Assembly (NCBI RefSeq): GCF_002096335.1
Contig: NZ_NCUW01000030.1
Span: forward strand, 248,001 to 312,000
Direction: 5' to 3'
Origin: Streptococcus oralis subsp. dentisani
Lineage (GTDB): Bacteria > Bacillota > Bacilli > Lactobacillales > Streptococcaceae
Length of the DNA: 64,000 nt
The notes below the pieces were generated by a model. The model was not told the DNA's origin and did no database searches. It was given only the letters and a program-made list of their open reading frames with translations. The translations under genes were made by a program, and so were the position numbers. Below, piece after piece: positions 1 to 10,010 of the stretch. Within the stretch, counting starts at the first letter, position 1; each line of letters starts with the position of its first letter.

Positions 1-2
1 CT

Positions 3-599
3 ATTCCAATTTCATTATGCATAGACTGGTTGGAAAATAGAAATCCTAAACTAAATTATTTAGCCATTTATGGTGTCAGCGGAGGGGGATATTTTACCGC
101 ACAAGCTGTCGAAAAGGATCCAAGAATTCATGCTTGGATTGCTAGTACCCCTATTTACGACGTTGCAGAGCTCTTCAGAAAAGAATTCGGATCAAGTTTG
201 AAAGCACCTAGTTGGTTAATAAATGCCATTTTAAAATTAGCTGGAAATTTGAATGAATCAGCAAATTTGAATCTTAAAAAGTATGCATGGCAGTTTGGTA
301 CTTCTGATTTTAAGAGTGCTATTGATGATGTATTTAACTATGCAAAGATTGTAGATTATCAAAAAATTCAATGCCCATGCCTGTTTATCATGGGAAAGGG
401 TGAGGGTGCTGAACTGCAGCATCAAACTAAGGTAATTTATGAATCACTTAAATCTAAAAATCAACAAACTAAACTTCAAGTATTTGAGGCGGAAAGTGGT
501 GCGGACGCTCATTGCCAAGTCAATAATTTAAGACTCGCCCATAATGTCGTTTTTGATTGGTTGGATACTTTATTTGAATGGAATCAATCAAAGTTTTAG
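3..599 (+). CDS. alpha/beta hydrolase, 5' end outside the window
   Basis: The reading frame is open from the first bases of the window, so the true start lies to the left; a TTG at 30 lies inside the frame and is not a credible start. The visible part has GVSGGG, which fits the GxSxG nucleophile elbow of alpha/beta hydrolases, and further on DAHCQVNN, where the Asp and His fit the rest of a catalytic triad. About 198 residues are visible. No signal peptide can be judged. The substrate is unknown; the family covers esterases, peptidases and dienelactone-hydrolase-like enzymes. It is followed by a long AT-rich gap and looks unrelated to ptsHI. Confidence 0.75.
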   Translation: MPISLCIDWLENRNPKLNYLAIYGVSGGGYFTAQAVEKDPRIHAWIASTPIYDVAELFRKEFGSSLKAPSWLINAILKLAGNLNESANLNLKKYAWQFGTSDFKSAIDDVFNYAKIVDYQKIQCPCLFIMGKGEGAELQHQTKVIYESLKSKNQQTKLQVFEAESGADAHCQVNNLRLAHNVVFDWLDTLFEWNQSKF

Positions 600-960
600 T
601 TCTACTTATACTACTTAGATATATCTACATTTTTACTGTTAGGTGCTACAAGCCTATTTTACTTTAAGTAGCAAATTGAATAAATTCTCTACTGTTGATG
701 GTAAGAGTAGGTTTTAGAATTTCAGTATTTGATGAAGTCTTTTCAAATAATAGGTTGGCTGAGTTATATTAATTATAACTAAATAGTATTATTTTTTCAT
801 TATTTACTAGGATTGTCTTCTGATTGATATTAAGAGAAAATAGCTTTGAAAATTGAATTTTGATGATAACATTTTTGAACAATTAGTGTTTAGATATGCT
901 ATTTAATTGCTAGAGTGCTCATTATAATAGAAAAAGAAGTAATTTCATTTTCAGTAAAAG
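600..960. other. AT-rich intergenic region with no recognised gene
   Basis: About 360 bases between the hydrolase stop and the ptsH promoter. No open frame with a ribosome binding site, no convincing terminator hairpin with a T-run, and no tRNA or known repeat was recognised. It may be decayed sequence. Confidence 0.5.
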
Positions 961-972
961 TCCATAAAATAC

Positions 973-1001
973 TTGAAAAATTATCTTGAAGATGATATAA
1001 T
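973..1001 (+). promoter_or_regulatory. ptsHI promoter
   Basis: TTGAAA at 973-978, a 17-base spacer, then TATAAT at 996-1001 with an upstream TG (TGATATAAT). The leader of about 55 bases runs to a strong AAAGGAG site before ptsH. A strong promoter fits the abundance of HPr. Confidence 0.8.
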
Positions 1002-1063
1002 ACAGTCTTGTAAGGGTTATCACATATAACTCAAAAAGAAAACACTTAAAGGAGAGTCAAACT

Positions 1064-1327
1064 ATGGCTTCTAAAGATTTCCACGTAGTGGCAGAAACAG
1101 GTATTCACGCACGTCCAGCAACATTGTTGGTTCAAACAGCTAGCAAATTTGCTTCAGATATCACTCTTGAGTACAAAGGTAAATCAGTAAACCTTAAATC
1201 TATCATGGGTGTCATGAGTCTCGGTGTTGGCCAAGGTGCTGACGTTACAATTTCAGCTGAAGGTGCAGATGCTGACGACGCAATCGCTGCTATCACTGAA
1301 ACTATGGAAAAAGAAGGATTGGCATAA
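1064..1327 (+). CDS. ptsH: phosphocarrier protein HPr
   Basis: HPr is the small cytoplasmic phosphocarrier of the PTS. It takes phosphate from enzyme I on His15 and passes it to the sugar-specific EIIA proteins. In Firmicutes, HPr phosphorylated on Ser46 by HPr kinase is the CcpA co-repressor. The 87-residue product shows both sites: His15 in GIHARPA and Ser46 in [10 protein letters not shown]. Length is normal for the family. An AAAGGAG site lies 8-9 bases before the ATG. The stop is 5 bases before ptsI, so the two form an operon from the promoter at 973. Confidence 0.98.
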   Translation: MASKDFHVVAETGIHARPATLLVQTASKFASDITLEYKGKSVNLKSIMGVMSLGVGQGADVTISAEGADADDAIAAITETMEKEGLA

Positions 1328-1332
1328 GGAAA

Positions 1333-3066
1333 ATGACAGAAATGCTTAAAGGAATCGCAGCATCAGACGGTGTTGCAGTTGCAAAAGCATATCTACTCGT
1401 TCAACCGGATTTGTCATTTGAGACTGTTACAGTCGAAGATACAAACGCAGAAGAAGCTCGCCTTGATGTCGCTCTAAAAGCATCACAAGACGAGCTTTCT
1501 GTTATTCGTGAGAAAGCAGTAGGTACGCTAGGTGAAGAAGCTGCTCAAGTATTTGACGCTCACTTAATGGTTCTTGCTGATCCAGAAATGATTAGTCAAA
1601 TCAAAGAAACAATCCGTGCTAAGAAAGTGAATGCAGAAGCAGGTCTGAAAGAAGTGACAGACATGTTTATCACTATCTTTGAAGGTATGGAAGACAACCC
1701 ATACATGCAAGAACGTGCGGCGGATATCCGCGACGTGACAAAACGTGTATTGGCAAATCTTCTTGGTAAAAAATTGCCAAACCCAGCTTCTATCAATGAA
1801 GAAGTAATTGTCATTGCACATGACTTGACTCCTTCTGATACAGCTCAATTGGACAAGAACTTTGTAAAAGCTTTTGTAACCAACATCGGTGGACGTACAA
1901 GCCACTCAGCTATCATGGCTCGTACACTTGAAATCGCTGCTGTATTGGGTACAAATAACATCACTGAAATCGTTAAAGACGGTGACATCCTTGCTGTTAA
2001 CGGAATCACTGGTGAGGTTATTATCAACCCAACTGATGAACAAGCAATAGAATTTAAAGCAGCTGGTGAAGCTTATGCTCAACAAAAAGCTGAATGGGCA
2101 CTTTTGAAAGATGCTAAAACAGTGACAGCTGATGGCAAACACTTCGAATTGGCTGCCAACATCGGTACTCCAAAAGACGTGGAAGGTGTCAATGACAACG
2201 GTGCAGAAGCTGTTGGTCTTTACCGTACAGAATTCTTGTACATGGATTCTCAAGATTTCCCAACAGAAGACGAGCAGTACGAAGCATACAAGGCTGTACT
2301 TGAAGGAATGAACGGTAAACCAGTTGTCGTTCGTACAATGGATATCGGTGGAGATAAGGAACTTCCTTACTTCGATATGCCTCACGAAATGAATCCATTC
2401 CTTGGATTCCGTGCCCTTCGTATCTCTATCTCTGAAACTGGAGATGCTATGTTCCGCACACAAATCCGTGCCCTTCTTCGTGCGTCTGTACACGGTCAAT
2501 TGCGTATCATGTTCCCAATGGTTGCGCTCTTGAAGGAATTCCGTGCAGCTAAAGCAGTCTTTGACGAAGAAAAAGAAAACCTTCTTGCTGAAGGTGTTGC
2601 AGTTGCGGACAATATCCAAGTTGGTATCATGATCGAGATCCCTGCAGCAGCTATGCTTGCAGACCAATTTGCCAAAGAAGTTGACTTCTTCTCAATTGGT
2701 ACAAACGACTTGATCCAATACACAATGGCAGCAGACCGTATGAACGAGCAAGTTTCATACCTTTACCAACCATACAACCCATCAATCCTTCGTTTGATCA
2801 ACAATGTGATCAAAGCAGCTCACGCTGAAGGTAAATGGGCTGGTATGTGTGGTGAGATGGCTGGTGACCAACAAGCCGTTCCACTTCTCGTCGGAATGGG
2901 CTTGGATGAGTTCTCTATGTCAGCAACATCTGTACTTCGTACACGTAGCTTGATGAAGAAACTTGACACAGTTAAGATGGAAGAGTACGCAAACCGTGCC
3001 CTTACAGAATGCTCAACAATGGAAGAAGTTCTTGAACTTCAAAAAGAATACGTTAATTTTGATTAA
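1333..3066 (+). CDS. ptsI: phosphoenolpyruvate-protein phosphotransferase (PTS enzyme I)
   Basis: Enzyme I autophosphorylates from phosphoenolpyruvate and transfers the phosphate to HPr, feeding all PTS sugar uptake. The 577-residue length is typical. The N-terminal swivelling domain has the phospho-histidine motif [12 protein letters not shown] (His191 in this numbering). The C-terminal TIM barrel has the PEP-binding signature around [16 protein letters not shown] and the catalytic Cys in GMCGEMAGD. Start: ATG at 1333, five bases after ptsH; an in-frame Met at residue 4 is an alternative that would match other enzyme I N-termini better. A terminator follows directly. Confidence 0.98.
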   Translation: MTEMLKGIAASDGVAVAKAYLLVQPDLSFETVTVEDTNAEEARLDVALKASQDELSVIREKAVGTLGEEAAQVFDAHLMVLADPEMISQIKETIRAKKVNAEAGLKEVTDMFITIFEGMEDNPYMQERAADIRDVTKRVLANLLGKKLPNPASINEEVIVIAHDLTPSDTAQLDKNFVKAFVTNIGGRTSHSAIMARTLEIAAVLGTNNITEIVKDGDILAVNGITGEVIINPTDEQAIEFKAAGEAYAQQKAEWALLKDAKTVTADGKHFELAANIGTPKDVEGVNDNGAEAVGLYRTEFLYMDSQDFPTEDEQYEAYKAVLEGMNGKPVVVRTMDIGGDKELPYFDMPHEMNPFLGFRALRISISETGDAMFRTQIRALLRASVHGQLRIMFPMVALLKEFRAAKAVFDEEKENLLAEGVAVADNIQVGIMIEIPAAAMLADQFAKEVDFFSIGTNDLIQYTMAADRMNEQVSYLYQPYNPSILRLINNVIKAAHAEGKWAGMCGEMAGDQQAVPLLVGMGLDEFSMSATSVLRTRSLMKKLDTVKMEEYANRALTECSTMEEVLELQKEYVNFD

Positions 3067-3070
3067 TTGA

Positions 3071-3104
3071 AAAGTCCCTGCAACTCAGTTGCAAGGACTT
3101 TTTT
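3071..3104 (+). terminator. ptsHI terminator
   Basis: The arms AAGTCCCTGCAAC and GTTGCAAGGACTT form a long hairpin with one G-U pair and a TCA loop, followed by six T's. It lies a few bases after the ptsI stop. Confidence 0.9.
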
Positions 3105-3186
3105 GATATTTTTTAAAGAATTTTCAAGAAAATCTTTCTTATAGAAAGTCCAACCTTGAAAAAGTAGTGGTCAGAACAAAAAAATA

Positions 3187-3248
3187 CTTAACCAGTTCAT
3201 AAAATTCTTGACAAGTTGCAAATTTAGGAGTAAACTATTAACCAGTTA
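3187..3248 (+). promoter_or_regulatory. pht promoter with two AdcR boxes
   Basis: Promoter: TTGACA at 3207-3212, 17 bases, TAAACT at 3230-3235. A perfect AdcR box, TTAACCAGTTAA (consensus TTAACYRGTTAA), sits at 3237-3248 over the start site. A weaker one, TTAACCAGTTCA, lies at 3187-3198 just upstream of -35. AdcR is the streptococcal zinc-responsive MarR-family repressor, so transcription should be off in zinc-replete cells. Confidence 0.85.
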
Positions 3249-3320
3249 AGAAATAGAGAGGAGTTTCTGCAATTTAGAAATGAATTGTAACTAGAAATAT
3301 CAAAAAGAAAGTGAGTTTCA

Positions 3321-5798
3321 ATGAAAATTAATAAAAAATACCTTGCTGGTTCTGCGGCAGCTTTGATTTTAAGTGTTTGCTCTTACGAGTTGGGACTTTA
3401 TCAAGCCAGAACGATTAAGGAAAATAATCGTGTTTCCTATATAGATGGAAAACAAGCAACGCAAAAAACGGAGAATTTGACTCCTGATGAGGTTAGCAAG
3501 CGTGAAGGAATCAATGCGGAGCAAATCGTCATCAAGATAACAGACCAAGGCTATGTTACTTCACATGGCGACCACTATCATTATTACAATGGTAAGGTTC
3601 CTTATGATGCGATTTTCAGTGAAGAATTACTCATGAAGGATCCAAACTATAAGCTAAAAGATGAGGATATTGTCAATGAAGTCAAGGGTGGTTATGTTAT
3701 TAAGGTAGATGGAAAATACTATGTTTACCTTAAGGATGCTGCTCATGCAGATAATGTCCGTACAAAAGAAGAAATCAATCGACAAAAACAAGAGCATAGT
3801 CAGCATCGTGAAGGTGGCACCCCAAGAAACGATGGTGCTCTATCCTTGGCACGTTCGCAAGGACGCTATACTACGGATGATGGTTATATCTTTAATGCAT
3901 CTGATATCATTGAAAATACTGGTGATGCTTATATCGTTCCTCATGGCAATCATTACCATTATATTCCCAAGAATGAATTATCAGCTAGCGAGTTGGCTGC
4001 CGCAGAAGCCTTCCTATCTGGTCGGGGAAATCTGTCAAGTTCAATAACCTATCGCCGACAAAATAGCGATAGCACACCAAGAACTAACTGGGTCCCTTCT
4101 GTAAGCAATCAGGGAACTACCAATGCTAACACAAGCAACAACAGCAACACTAACAGTCAAGCGAGTCAAAGTGATGACATTGATAGTTTGTTGAAACAGC
4201 TCTACAAACTGCCATTGAGCCAACGACATGTGGAATCTGATGGCCTTGTTTTCGACCCAGCACAAATCACAAGTCGCACAGCCAGAGGTGTAGCTGTCCC
4301 TCATGGTAACCATTACCACTTTATCCCTTATGAACAAATGTCTGAATTGGAAGAACGAATTGCTCGTATTATTCCTCTTCGTTATCGTTCGAACCATTGG
4401 CTACCGGATTCAAAACCGGAAGAACCAAGTCCACAACCGACTCCAGAACCTAGTCCGAGTCCGCAACCTGCACCAAATCCTCAACCAGCTCCAAGCAATC
4501 CAATTGACGAAAAATTGGTTAAACAAGCGATTCGAAAAGCAGGCGGTGGTTATGTGTTTGAGGAGAATGGAGTATCTCGTTATATCCCAGCAAAGGAACT
4601 TTCGGCAGAAACAGCAGCAGCCATTGATAGTAAACTAGCCAAGCAGGAAAGTTTATCTCATAAGCTAGGAGATAAGAAAACTGAGCTCCCATCCAGTGAT
4701 AGAGAATTTTACAATAAGGCTTATAATTTACTAGAAAGAATTCATCAAGATTTACTTGATAATAAAGGGCGACAAGCTGATTTTGAAGCTTTGGATAAAC
4801 TGTTGGAACGCCTCAATGATGCCTCAAGTGATAAAGTCAAGTTGGTGGATGATATTCTTGCCTTCTTAGCACCCATTCGTCATCCAGAACGTTTAGGAAA
4901 ACCGAATGCGCAAATTGCTTACACAGATGATGAGATTCAAGTAGCCAAGTTGGCAGGCAAGTATACAACAGAAGACGGTTATATCTTTGATCCTCGTGAT
5001 ATTACCAGTGATGAGGGGGATGCCTATGTAACTCCACATATGACCCATAGTCATTGGATTAAGAAAGGTAGTTTGGCTGAAGCTGAAAGAGCAGCAGCCC
5101 AGGCTTATGCTAAAGAAAAAGGTTTGACGCCTCCTTCGACTGACCATCAGGGTTCAAGAAATACTGAGGCTAAAGGAGCAGAGGCTATCTACAATCGAGT
5201 AAAAGCAGCTAAGAAGGTGCCACTTAATCGTATGCCTTACAATCTCCAACATACTGTGGAAGTCAAAAACGGTAGTTTAATCATACCTCATTATGACCAT
5301 TACCATAACATCAAATTTGAGTGGTTTGACGAAGGTCTTTATGAGGCGCCTAAGGGGTATAGTCTAGAAGATCTCTTTGCGACTGTGAAGTACTATGTTG
5401 AACATCCAAACGAACGTCCGCATTCAGATAGCGGATGGGGCAATGCAAGTGACCATGTTCAAAGAAACCAAAATGGTCAAGCTGATAACAATCATACGGA
5501 AAAACCATCAGAGGAGAAACCGCAGAGTGAGAAACCAGAGTCTACAAAACCAACTGAGGAGCCAGAAGAAGAATCGCCAGAGGAAGCAGAAGAGCCTCGG
5601 GTCGAGACTGAAAAGGTTGAAGCGAAGTTAAGAGAGGCTGAAGAGCTACTTGCAAAAATCCAAGACCCCATTATCAAGTCCAATGCAAAAGAAACTCTCA
5701 CAGGATTAAAGAATAATTTACTATTTGGCGCCCAAGACAACAATACTATTTTGGCAGAAGCTGAAAAACTATTGGCTTTGTTAAGGGAGAGTAAGTAG
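3321..5798 (+). CDS. pneumococcal histidine triad protein (PhtD/PhtA type)
   Basis: A surface protein of the Pht family, which binds zinc and hands it to AdcAII under zinc starvation. The 825-residue product starts with a hydrophobic export segment (about residues 8-27). It has five HxxHxH triads, at residues 82, 208, 328, 573 and 657 (for example HGDHYH and HGNHYH). A Pro-rich linker rich in PEPSPSPQP lies at about 367-395, and the C-terminus is Glu/Pro/Lys-rich. No LPxTG anchor is present. Length is close to PhtD and PhtA (about 820-840), but assignment to one paralogue is not possible without alignment. The AdcR-boxed promoter and neighbouring adcAII support the zinc role. Confidence 0.93.
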   Translation: MKINKKYLAGSAAALILSVCSYELGLYQARTIKENNRVSYIDGKQATQKTENLTPDEVSKREGINAEQIVIKITDQGYVTSHGDHYHYYNGKVPYDAIFSEELLMKDPNYKLKDEDIVNEVKGGYVIKVDGKYYVYLKDAAHADNVRTKEEINRQKQEHSQHREGGTPRNDGALSLARSQGRYTTDDGYIFNASDIIENTGDAYIVPHGNHYHYIPKNELSASELAAAEAFLSGRGNLSSSITYRRQNSDSTPRTNWVPSVSNQGTTNANTSNNSNTNSQASQSDDIDSLLKQLYKLPLSQRHVESDGLVFDPAQITSRTARGVAVPHGNHYHFIPYEQMSELEERIARIIPLRYRSNHWLPDSKPEEPSPQPTPEPSPSPQPAPNPQPAPSNPIDEKLVKQAIRKAGGGYVFEENGVSRYIPAKELSAETAAAIDSKLAKQESLSHKLGDKKTELPSSDREFYNKAYNLLERIHQDLLDNKGRQADFEALDKLLERLNDASSDKVKLVDDILAFLAPIRHPERLGKPNAQIAYTDDEIQVAKLAGKYTTEDGYIFDPRDITSDEGDAYVTPHMTHSHWIKKGSLAEAERAAAQAYAKEKGLTPPSTDHQGSRNTEAKGAEAIYNRVKAAKKVPLNRMPYNLQHTVEVKNGSLIIPHYDHYHNIKFEWFDEGLYEAPKGYSLEDLFATVKYYVEHPNERPHSDSGWGNASDHVQRNQNGQADNNHTEKPSEEKPQSEKPESTKPTEEPEEESPEEAEEPRVETEKVEAKLREAEELLAKIQDPIIKSNAKETLTGLKNNLLFGAQDNNTILAEAEKLLALLRESK

Positions 5799-5919
5799 TT
5801 GTAGCAGCATTTTCTAACTCCTAAAAACAAAATAGGAGAGCTAGAAAAGATAAAATCGAAAAATGAGAGCAGAATGTGAGTTCTAGTTCTCATTTTTTCA
5901 TGAAAATGTGCAAAATAAC

Positions 5920-5984
5920 TTGACATATATGGTAAATAAAGATAAACTATTTACTAGTTAATTAAATGGTTAAATACTAGTTAA
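5920..5984 (+). promoter_or_regulatory. adcAII promoter with tandem AdcR boxes
   Basis: TTGACA at 5920-5925, 17 bases, TAAACT at 5943-5948, the same core as the pht promoter. Downstream are two near-perfect AdcR boxes in tandem: TTTACTAGTTAA at 5950-5961 and TTAAATGGTTAA at 5962-5973, each one mismatch from consensus. A third, weaker match ends in CTAGTTAA at 5984. Zinc-AdcR bound here would block both initiation and the leader. Confidence 0.85.
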
Positions 5985-5990
5985 GGAGTA

Positions 5991-6911
5991 ATGATGAAAA
6001 AAAGAACATTTCTATTATTAATGACAGGTCTGTTGGTTCTTGTCTTAGGAGCATGTAGCCAAAAAGAAAAACAAGAGGCAAAAGGGATGAAGATTGTAAC
6101 AAGTTTTTACCCAATCTACGCCATGGTAAAAGAGGTATCAGGGGACTTGAATGATGTACGGATGATTCAGTCAAGTAGTGGGATTCACTCATATGAACCC
6201 TCAGCGAATGACATTGCTGCCATCTATGATGCGGATGTCTTTGTCTACCACTCGCATACACTGGAGTCTTGGGCGGGAAGCCTGGATCCAAATTTAAAAA
6301 AATCAAAAGTAAAAGTTTTAGAAGCGTCTGAAGGGATGACCTTGGAGCGTGTACCAGGCTTGGAAGATGTAGAAGCTGGGGATGGGATTGATGAAAAAAC
6401 ACTTTACGATCCGCATACTTGGTTAGATCCTGAAAAAGCAGGCGAAGAAGCGCAGATTATTGCGGATAAACTTTCGGAGCTTGATAGTTCCAATAAGGAA
6501 ACTTATCAAAAGAATGCTAAAAACTTTATCGCTAAAGCTCAAGAATTGACTAAGAAATACCAGCCTATTTTTGAAAAAGCGAGTCAAAAGACCTTTGTAA
6601 CACAACATACAGCCTTTTCGTACCTGGCTAAACGCTTCGGTTTGAAACAACTTGGTATAGCAGGGATTTCCCCTGAACAAGAGCCGAGTCCGAGACAGTT
6701 GACAGAAATCCAAGAATTTGTCAAAACCTATAAGGTTAAAACTATCTTTACTGAGAGCAACGCTTCTTCTAAAGTCGCTGAAACCTTGGTCAAATCAACA
6801 GGAGTTAGTCTGAAAACACTGAATCCTTTGGAAGCAGACCCCGAAAATGACAAAACTTACTTAGAAAATTTAGAAGAAAATATGAAAGTTCTTGCTGAAG
6901 AATTAAAATGA
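5991..6911 (+). CDS. adcAII: zinc-binding lipoprotein AdcAII (Lmb family)
   Basis: A cluster A-1 metal-binding lipoprotein that delivers zinc to the AdcCB ABC transporter; homologues (Lmb) also bind laminin. The 306-residue product has a lipoprotein signal with lipobox LVLGAC (Cys22). Family His ligands fit IHSYEPSAND, DPHTWLDP and TQHTAFSYL, with an acidic residue in TIFTESNAS. The long His-rich loop of AdcA is absent, as expected for AdcAII. Two ATGs are in tandem (5991, 5994); GGAG at 5985-5988 suits the second better. The pht-adcAII-pht order supports joint zinc capture. The next pht gene starts 7 bases after the stop and must share this promoter. Confidence 0.95.
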   Translation: MMKKRTFLLLMTGLLVLVLGACSQKEKQEAKGMKIVTSFYPIYAMVKEVSGDLNDVRMIQSSSGIHSYEPSANDIAAIYDADVFVYHSHTLESWAGSLDPNLKKSKVKVLEASEGMTLERVPGLEDVEAGDGIDEKTLYDPHTWLDPEKAGEEAQIIADKLSELDSSNKETYQKNAKNFIAKAQELTKKYQPIFEKASQKTFVTQHTAFSYLAKRFGLKQLGIAGISPEQEPSPRQLTEIQEFVKTYKVKTIFTESNASSKVAETLVKSTGVSLKTLNPLEADPENDKTYLENLEENMKVLAEELK

Positions 6912-6918
6912 GGAGATT

Positions 6919-9900
6919 ATGAAAATGAAGAAAAAGTATCTTGTGGCGGGATCGGCTTTAGTACTTTCCCTAAGTCTTTGCATCTATGCACTGAACCAAC
7001 ACCAAGTAGAAGGAAACAAAGACAATAACCGTGTATCTTATGTCGATGGGAAACAAGACTCACAAAAATCAGAAACTCAGACACCAGATCAAGTTAGCAA
7101 AAAGGAAGATATTCAGGCAGAACAAATTGTTGTGAAAATTACCGATCAAGGTTATGTGACTTCACACGGTGATCATTTCCATTATTACAATGGTAAAGTT
7201 CCTTTTGATGCAATTTTCAGTGAAGAACTCTTGATGAGAGATGCCAATTATCAACTTAAAGACGCTGATATTGTCAACGAAATCAAAGGTGGCTACATTA
7301 TCAAGGTTGATGGTAAGTATTATGTTTACCTTAAGGATGCGGCACATGCAGATAACGTTCGTACAAAAGACGAAATTGAACGCCAAAAACAAGGTCATAC
7401 ACACGATGCGCCAACTTCTAACAGTGCAGTGACACTTGCACGGTCACAAGGACGCTATACTACCGATGATGGATACATCTTTAATCCATCTGATATTATA
7501 GAAGATACTGGTGATGCTTATATCGTTCCTCACGGTGGACATTACCACTACATTCCAAAGAGTTCCTTGTCTGCTAGTGAATTGGCTGCTGCTCAAGCCT
7601 ACCTCTCTGGAACTAGAAAACAACCGAGTGTGACTGACTATCGTCCAAGTCAAAATGGAATCGGTCAAACCACTAATTCTAGTCAACAAACTGAAACACC
7701 AAGCAATACAGAAGAGAGCCTTCAGAATCTATTAAAACAGCTCTATGCACTTCCAAGTAATCAACGTTATGCGGAATCGGATGGCTTAATTTTTGACCCT
7801 GCTAAGATTTCAAGCAGAACACCGAGTGGCGTAGCGATTCCTCATGGAAATCACTATCATTTCATTCCGTATACAAAGCTTTCTGCTTTGGAAGAAAAGA
7901 TTGCGCGTATGATTCCTCTTGCTAGCGACAGTGGGCAACCAGTACCTTTGGAAAATCCAAGTAAACCAGTAGAACATCCTGATCAGCAAGACCATCATCA
8001 TGACCAAGACGGTGACCATGGAAGTCAGGGGACCAAGCATAAAGATCATGACCACGATGGAGAGAACCATAATCACCATCATGACGAAGAGCATGATCAC
8101 GACTTTGCAGCTGAACGCGTTGTCAGTGAAGATGAGCAAGGGTTTGTAGTTTCTCATGGAGATCACGCTCATTATTTCTTTAAGAAGGACTTGACTGATG
8201 CTCAAATTAAAGCCGCCCAAAACCACTTGAAAGAAAATCGTCAGTCTGAGCCTGTTCAACCACTTGCCAAGACCGTGGAAAATTTCTCAAGAGATGCGAG
8301 CGATGAAGAAAAAATCAAGTATATCTCACAGACCTACGGAGTACCGCTTGAAGCGATTCGTATTTCAAATGGATTCTTTGTCTTTGGAAATCCGGATCAA
8401 GCCTATGATCCTACTCATATTCATCCCTATGCAGTACGAAAAGAACATGTTCGTATACCGCTGCAGACAGGTGATCCTGAACTTGATTTCTTAAATGAAC
8501 TTTATACTACTGCCCTACGCGACAATGTGTCTCCTTATAGTTTGCAGGTTGAAAATGGTAGTTTTGTCATTCCACATGGTGATCACAATCACTATATTAA
8601 GGTTCAGACCAAGGGTTATGAGGTCGCTTTAAAGAATAAGATTCCTACCTTACAATCAAGCTATCAGCCTGGAGCTTTTGACGAGCAAACTGTTCTTTCT
8701 AAAGTTGATCAACTATTAGCAGATAGCAGAAGTCTCTACAAAGACAAACCTATCATGCAGAGACGGGTTGAACTTGCTTTGGGTCAATTTACCGAGAACA
8801 TGAAAAAACTTGCGACAAACTCAACTGCTGGATACCTAGCAGCCTTGGATCTCTTTGATAAGCAATATATCCATGTGGATCACAGTGTGTCTCCAGTTGA
8901 AACATCATCTTTGGACAAGAAATACCAAGCCCTTGTAGATAAGATCAATACACTGGATACAGATACTTATGGTTTGCCTAAGAAGGATCTCTTGCTACAT
9001 TTGCAGGATGCGAAGCTAGCACAAGATGAGACAGAGTTGGATGCGATTGAAGCGAAACTTCAAGCCTTGCAAGATTTCCGTGATCGGACAGGGGTTACGA
9101 CAGTAGAGTACATTAAGTATTTCTACGAACATGTATCTGATGGCCGACTCAGAGAAGAACTACGTAACCGTGTTGCCAAGTTGACTTGGGAACTTTACCA
9201 GTCGCAATCTTTCCTCAAAGCAACCGACTTAAACAAGTTATTCCCAACCATCTACCAAACTAAACTAGAGGTGGAAGAAGCTCTCAAAGACGAACCAGTT
9301 TCTACAAAAGCTGGCAAAACCATTCTGGATACGGAAAAAGTGGATAGCCAAACTGCTAAGACAGCTATCTATGAATTCCTAAAAGAACTCTATGGTGACT
9401 TTATGCCAGAAGAACGTGTCACTCATGTGAAGAAGGAAGAAGTTGAAGCACTTCTAGCCAAAGTAACAGACCTCTTAGCACGTGTCAAAGAAGATGGTGT
9501 CAAACAATCCCTAGCTGAAGAAGCAGCTAATATCAAAGCAGCCACAGAAAAAGAAAATGCAGACTTTGATGAAGCCAAGACACAGCTTGAGGAACTTTTG
9601 AACCGTATTGCAGCAACTATCCAACGAGAGGAAAAACAGGCAGAACAAGATCCGCAAACGGTGATCATCTATCAAAAACTTTATAATGTCTTGCTCTCTC
9701 TTCACAAGTACCTTGAGGATAATAAGGGATCAGATGCAGACTTTGAGCGTGTTGATGCCCTATTTGATCAACTCGCAGCCAAAAGTAGTGATAAAGAAGG
9801 CCTCCTTACTCTAGCTAAAGAGATTATTAGCTTGAACCAAGAACTCCGTTCAAAATCAAGTGAAACTGCTAACCAATCTAAGTCTGAGAAAGATAGTGAA

Positions 9901-9972
9901 ACAGCGACATCTCAAGCAAGCGAAAAGCAAGAGCAAAGTGAGTCTGACTCAAGTGCTCAACCAAACGAATAA
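6919..9972 (+). CDS. histidine triad protein (PhtE-like)
   Basis: A second, longer surface Pht protein (1017 residues; PhtE is of similar size). It has an N-terminal export segment and HxxHxH triads at residues 83, 205, 309, 413 and 553. An extra stretch at about 353-395 is almost all His, Asp, Gly and Lys, which the first Pht protein lacks. The C-terminal 450 residues are charged, helical and probably coiled-coil, ending in a Ser/Glu/Gln-rich tail with no LPxTG. The first ~150 residues closely match those of the upstream pht gene, so the two are paralogues and possible recombination partners. GGAG lies 3 bases before the ATG. Confidence 0.92.
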   Translation: MKMKKKYLVAGSALVLSLSLCIYALNQHQVEGNKDNNRVSYVDGKQDSQKSETQTPDQVSKKEDIQAEQIVVKITDQGYVTSHGDHFHYYNGKVPFDAIFSEELLMRDANYQLKDADIVNEIKGGYIIKVDGKYYVYLKDAAHADNVRTKDEIERQKQGHTHDAPTSNSAVTLARSQGRYTTDDGYIFNPSDIIEDTGDAYIVPHGGHYHYIPKSSLSASELAAAQAYLSGTRKQPSVTDYRPSQNGIGQTTNSSQQTETPSNTEESLQNLLKQLYALPSNQRYAESDGLIFDPAKISSRTPSGVAIPHGNHYHFIPYTKLSALEEKIARMIPLASDSGQPVPLENPSKPVEHPDQQDHHHDQDGDHGSQGTKHKDHDHDGENHNHHHDEEHDHDFAAERVVSEDEQGFVVSHGDHAHYFFKKDLTDAQIKAAQNHLKENRQSEPVQPLAKTVENFSRDASDEEKIKYISQTYGVPLEAIRISNGFFVFGNPDQAYDPTHIHPYAVRKEHVRIPLQTGDPELDFLNELYTTALRDNVSPYSLQVENGSFVIPHGDHNHYIKVQTKGYEVALKNKIPTLQSSYQPGAFDEQTVLSKVDQLLADSRSLYKDKPIMQRRVELALGQFTENMKKLATNSTAGYLAALDLFDKQYIHVDHSVSPVETSSLDKKYQALVDKINTLDTDTYGLPKKDLLLHLQDAKLAQDETELDAIEAKLQALQDFRDRTGVTTVEYIKYFYEHVSDGRLREELRNRVAKLTWELYQSQSFLKATDLNKLFPTIYQTKLEVEEALKDEPVSTKAGKTILDTEKVDSQTAKTAIYEFLKELYGDFMPEERVTHVKKEEVEALLAKVTDLLARVKEDGVKQSLAEEAANIKAATEKENADFDEAKTQLEELLNRIAATIQREEKQAEQDPQTVIIYQKLYNVLLSLHKYLEDNKGSDADFERVDALFDQLAAKSSDKEGLLTLAKEIISLNQELRSKSSETANQSKSEKDSETATSQASEKQEQSESDSSAQPNE

Positions 9973-9975
9973 AAA

Positions 9976-10010
9976 GAAAGGCGAAGTAGCTGAGCTACCT
10001 CGTCTTTTTT
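9976..10010. terminator. two-way terminator between phtE-like and pepT
   Basis: AAAGGCGAAGTAGC pairs with GCTACCTCGTCTTT around a TGA loop, with T's on the plus strand and A's at the other side. It overlaps the pepT stop, so it can end transcripts from both directions. Confidence 0.85.

Noticed and set aside
1906..2667. A 253-codon open frame on the minus strand inside ptsI
   Set aside because: Fully antisense to a well-conserved gene, Cys- and His-rich nonsense composition, no ribosome binding site, no family resemblance.
7810..8259. A 149-codon minus-strand frame opposite the His-rich part of the PhtE-like gene
   Set aside because: The Met/Val/Ile-rich product is simply the reverse complement of His and Asp codons.
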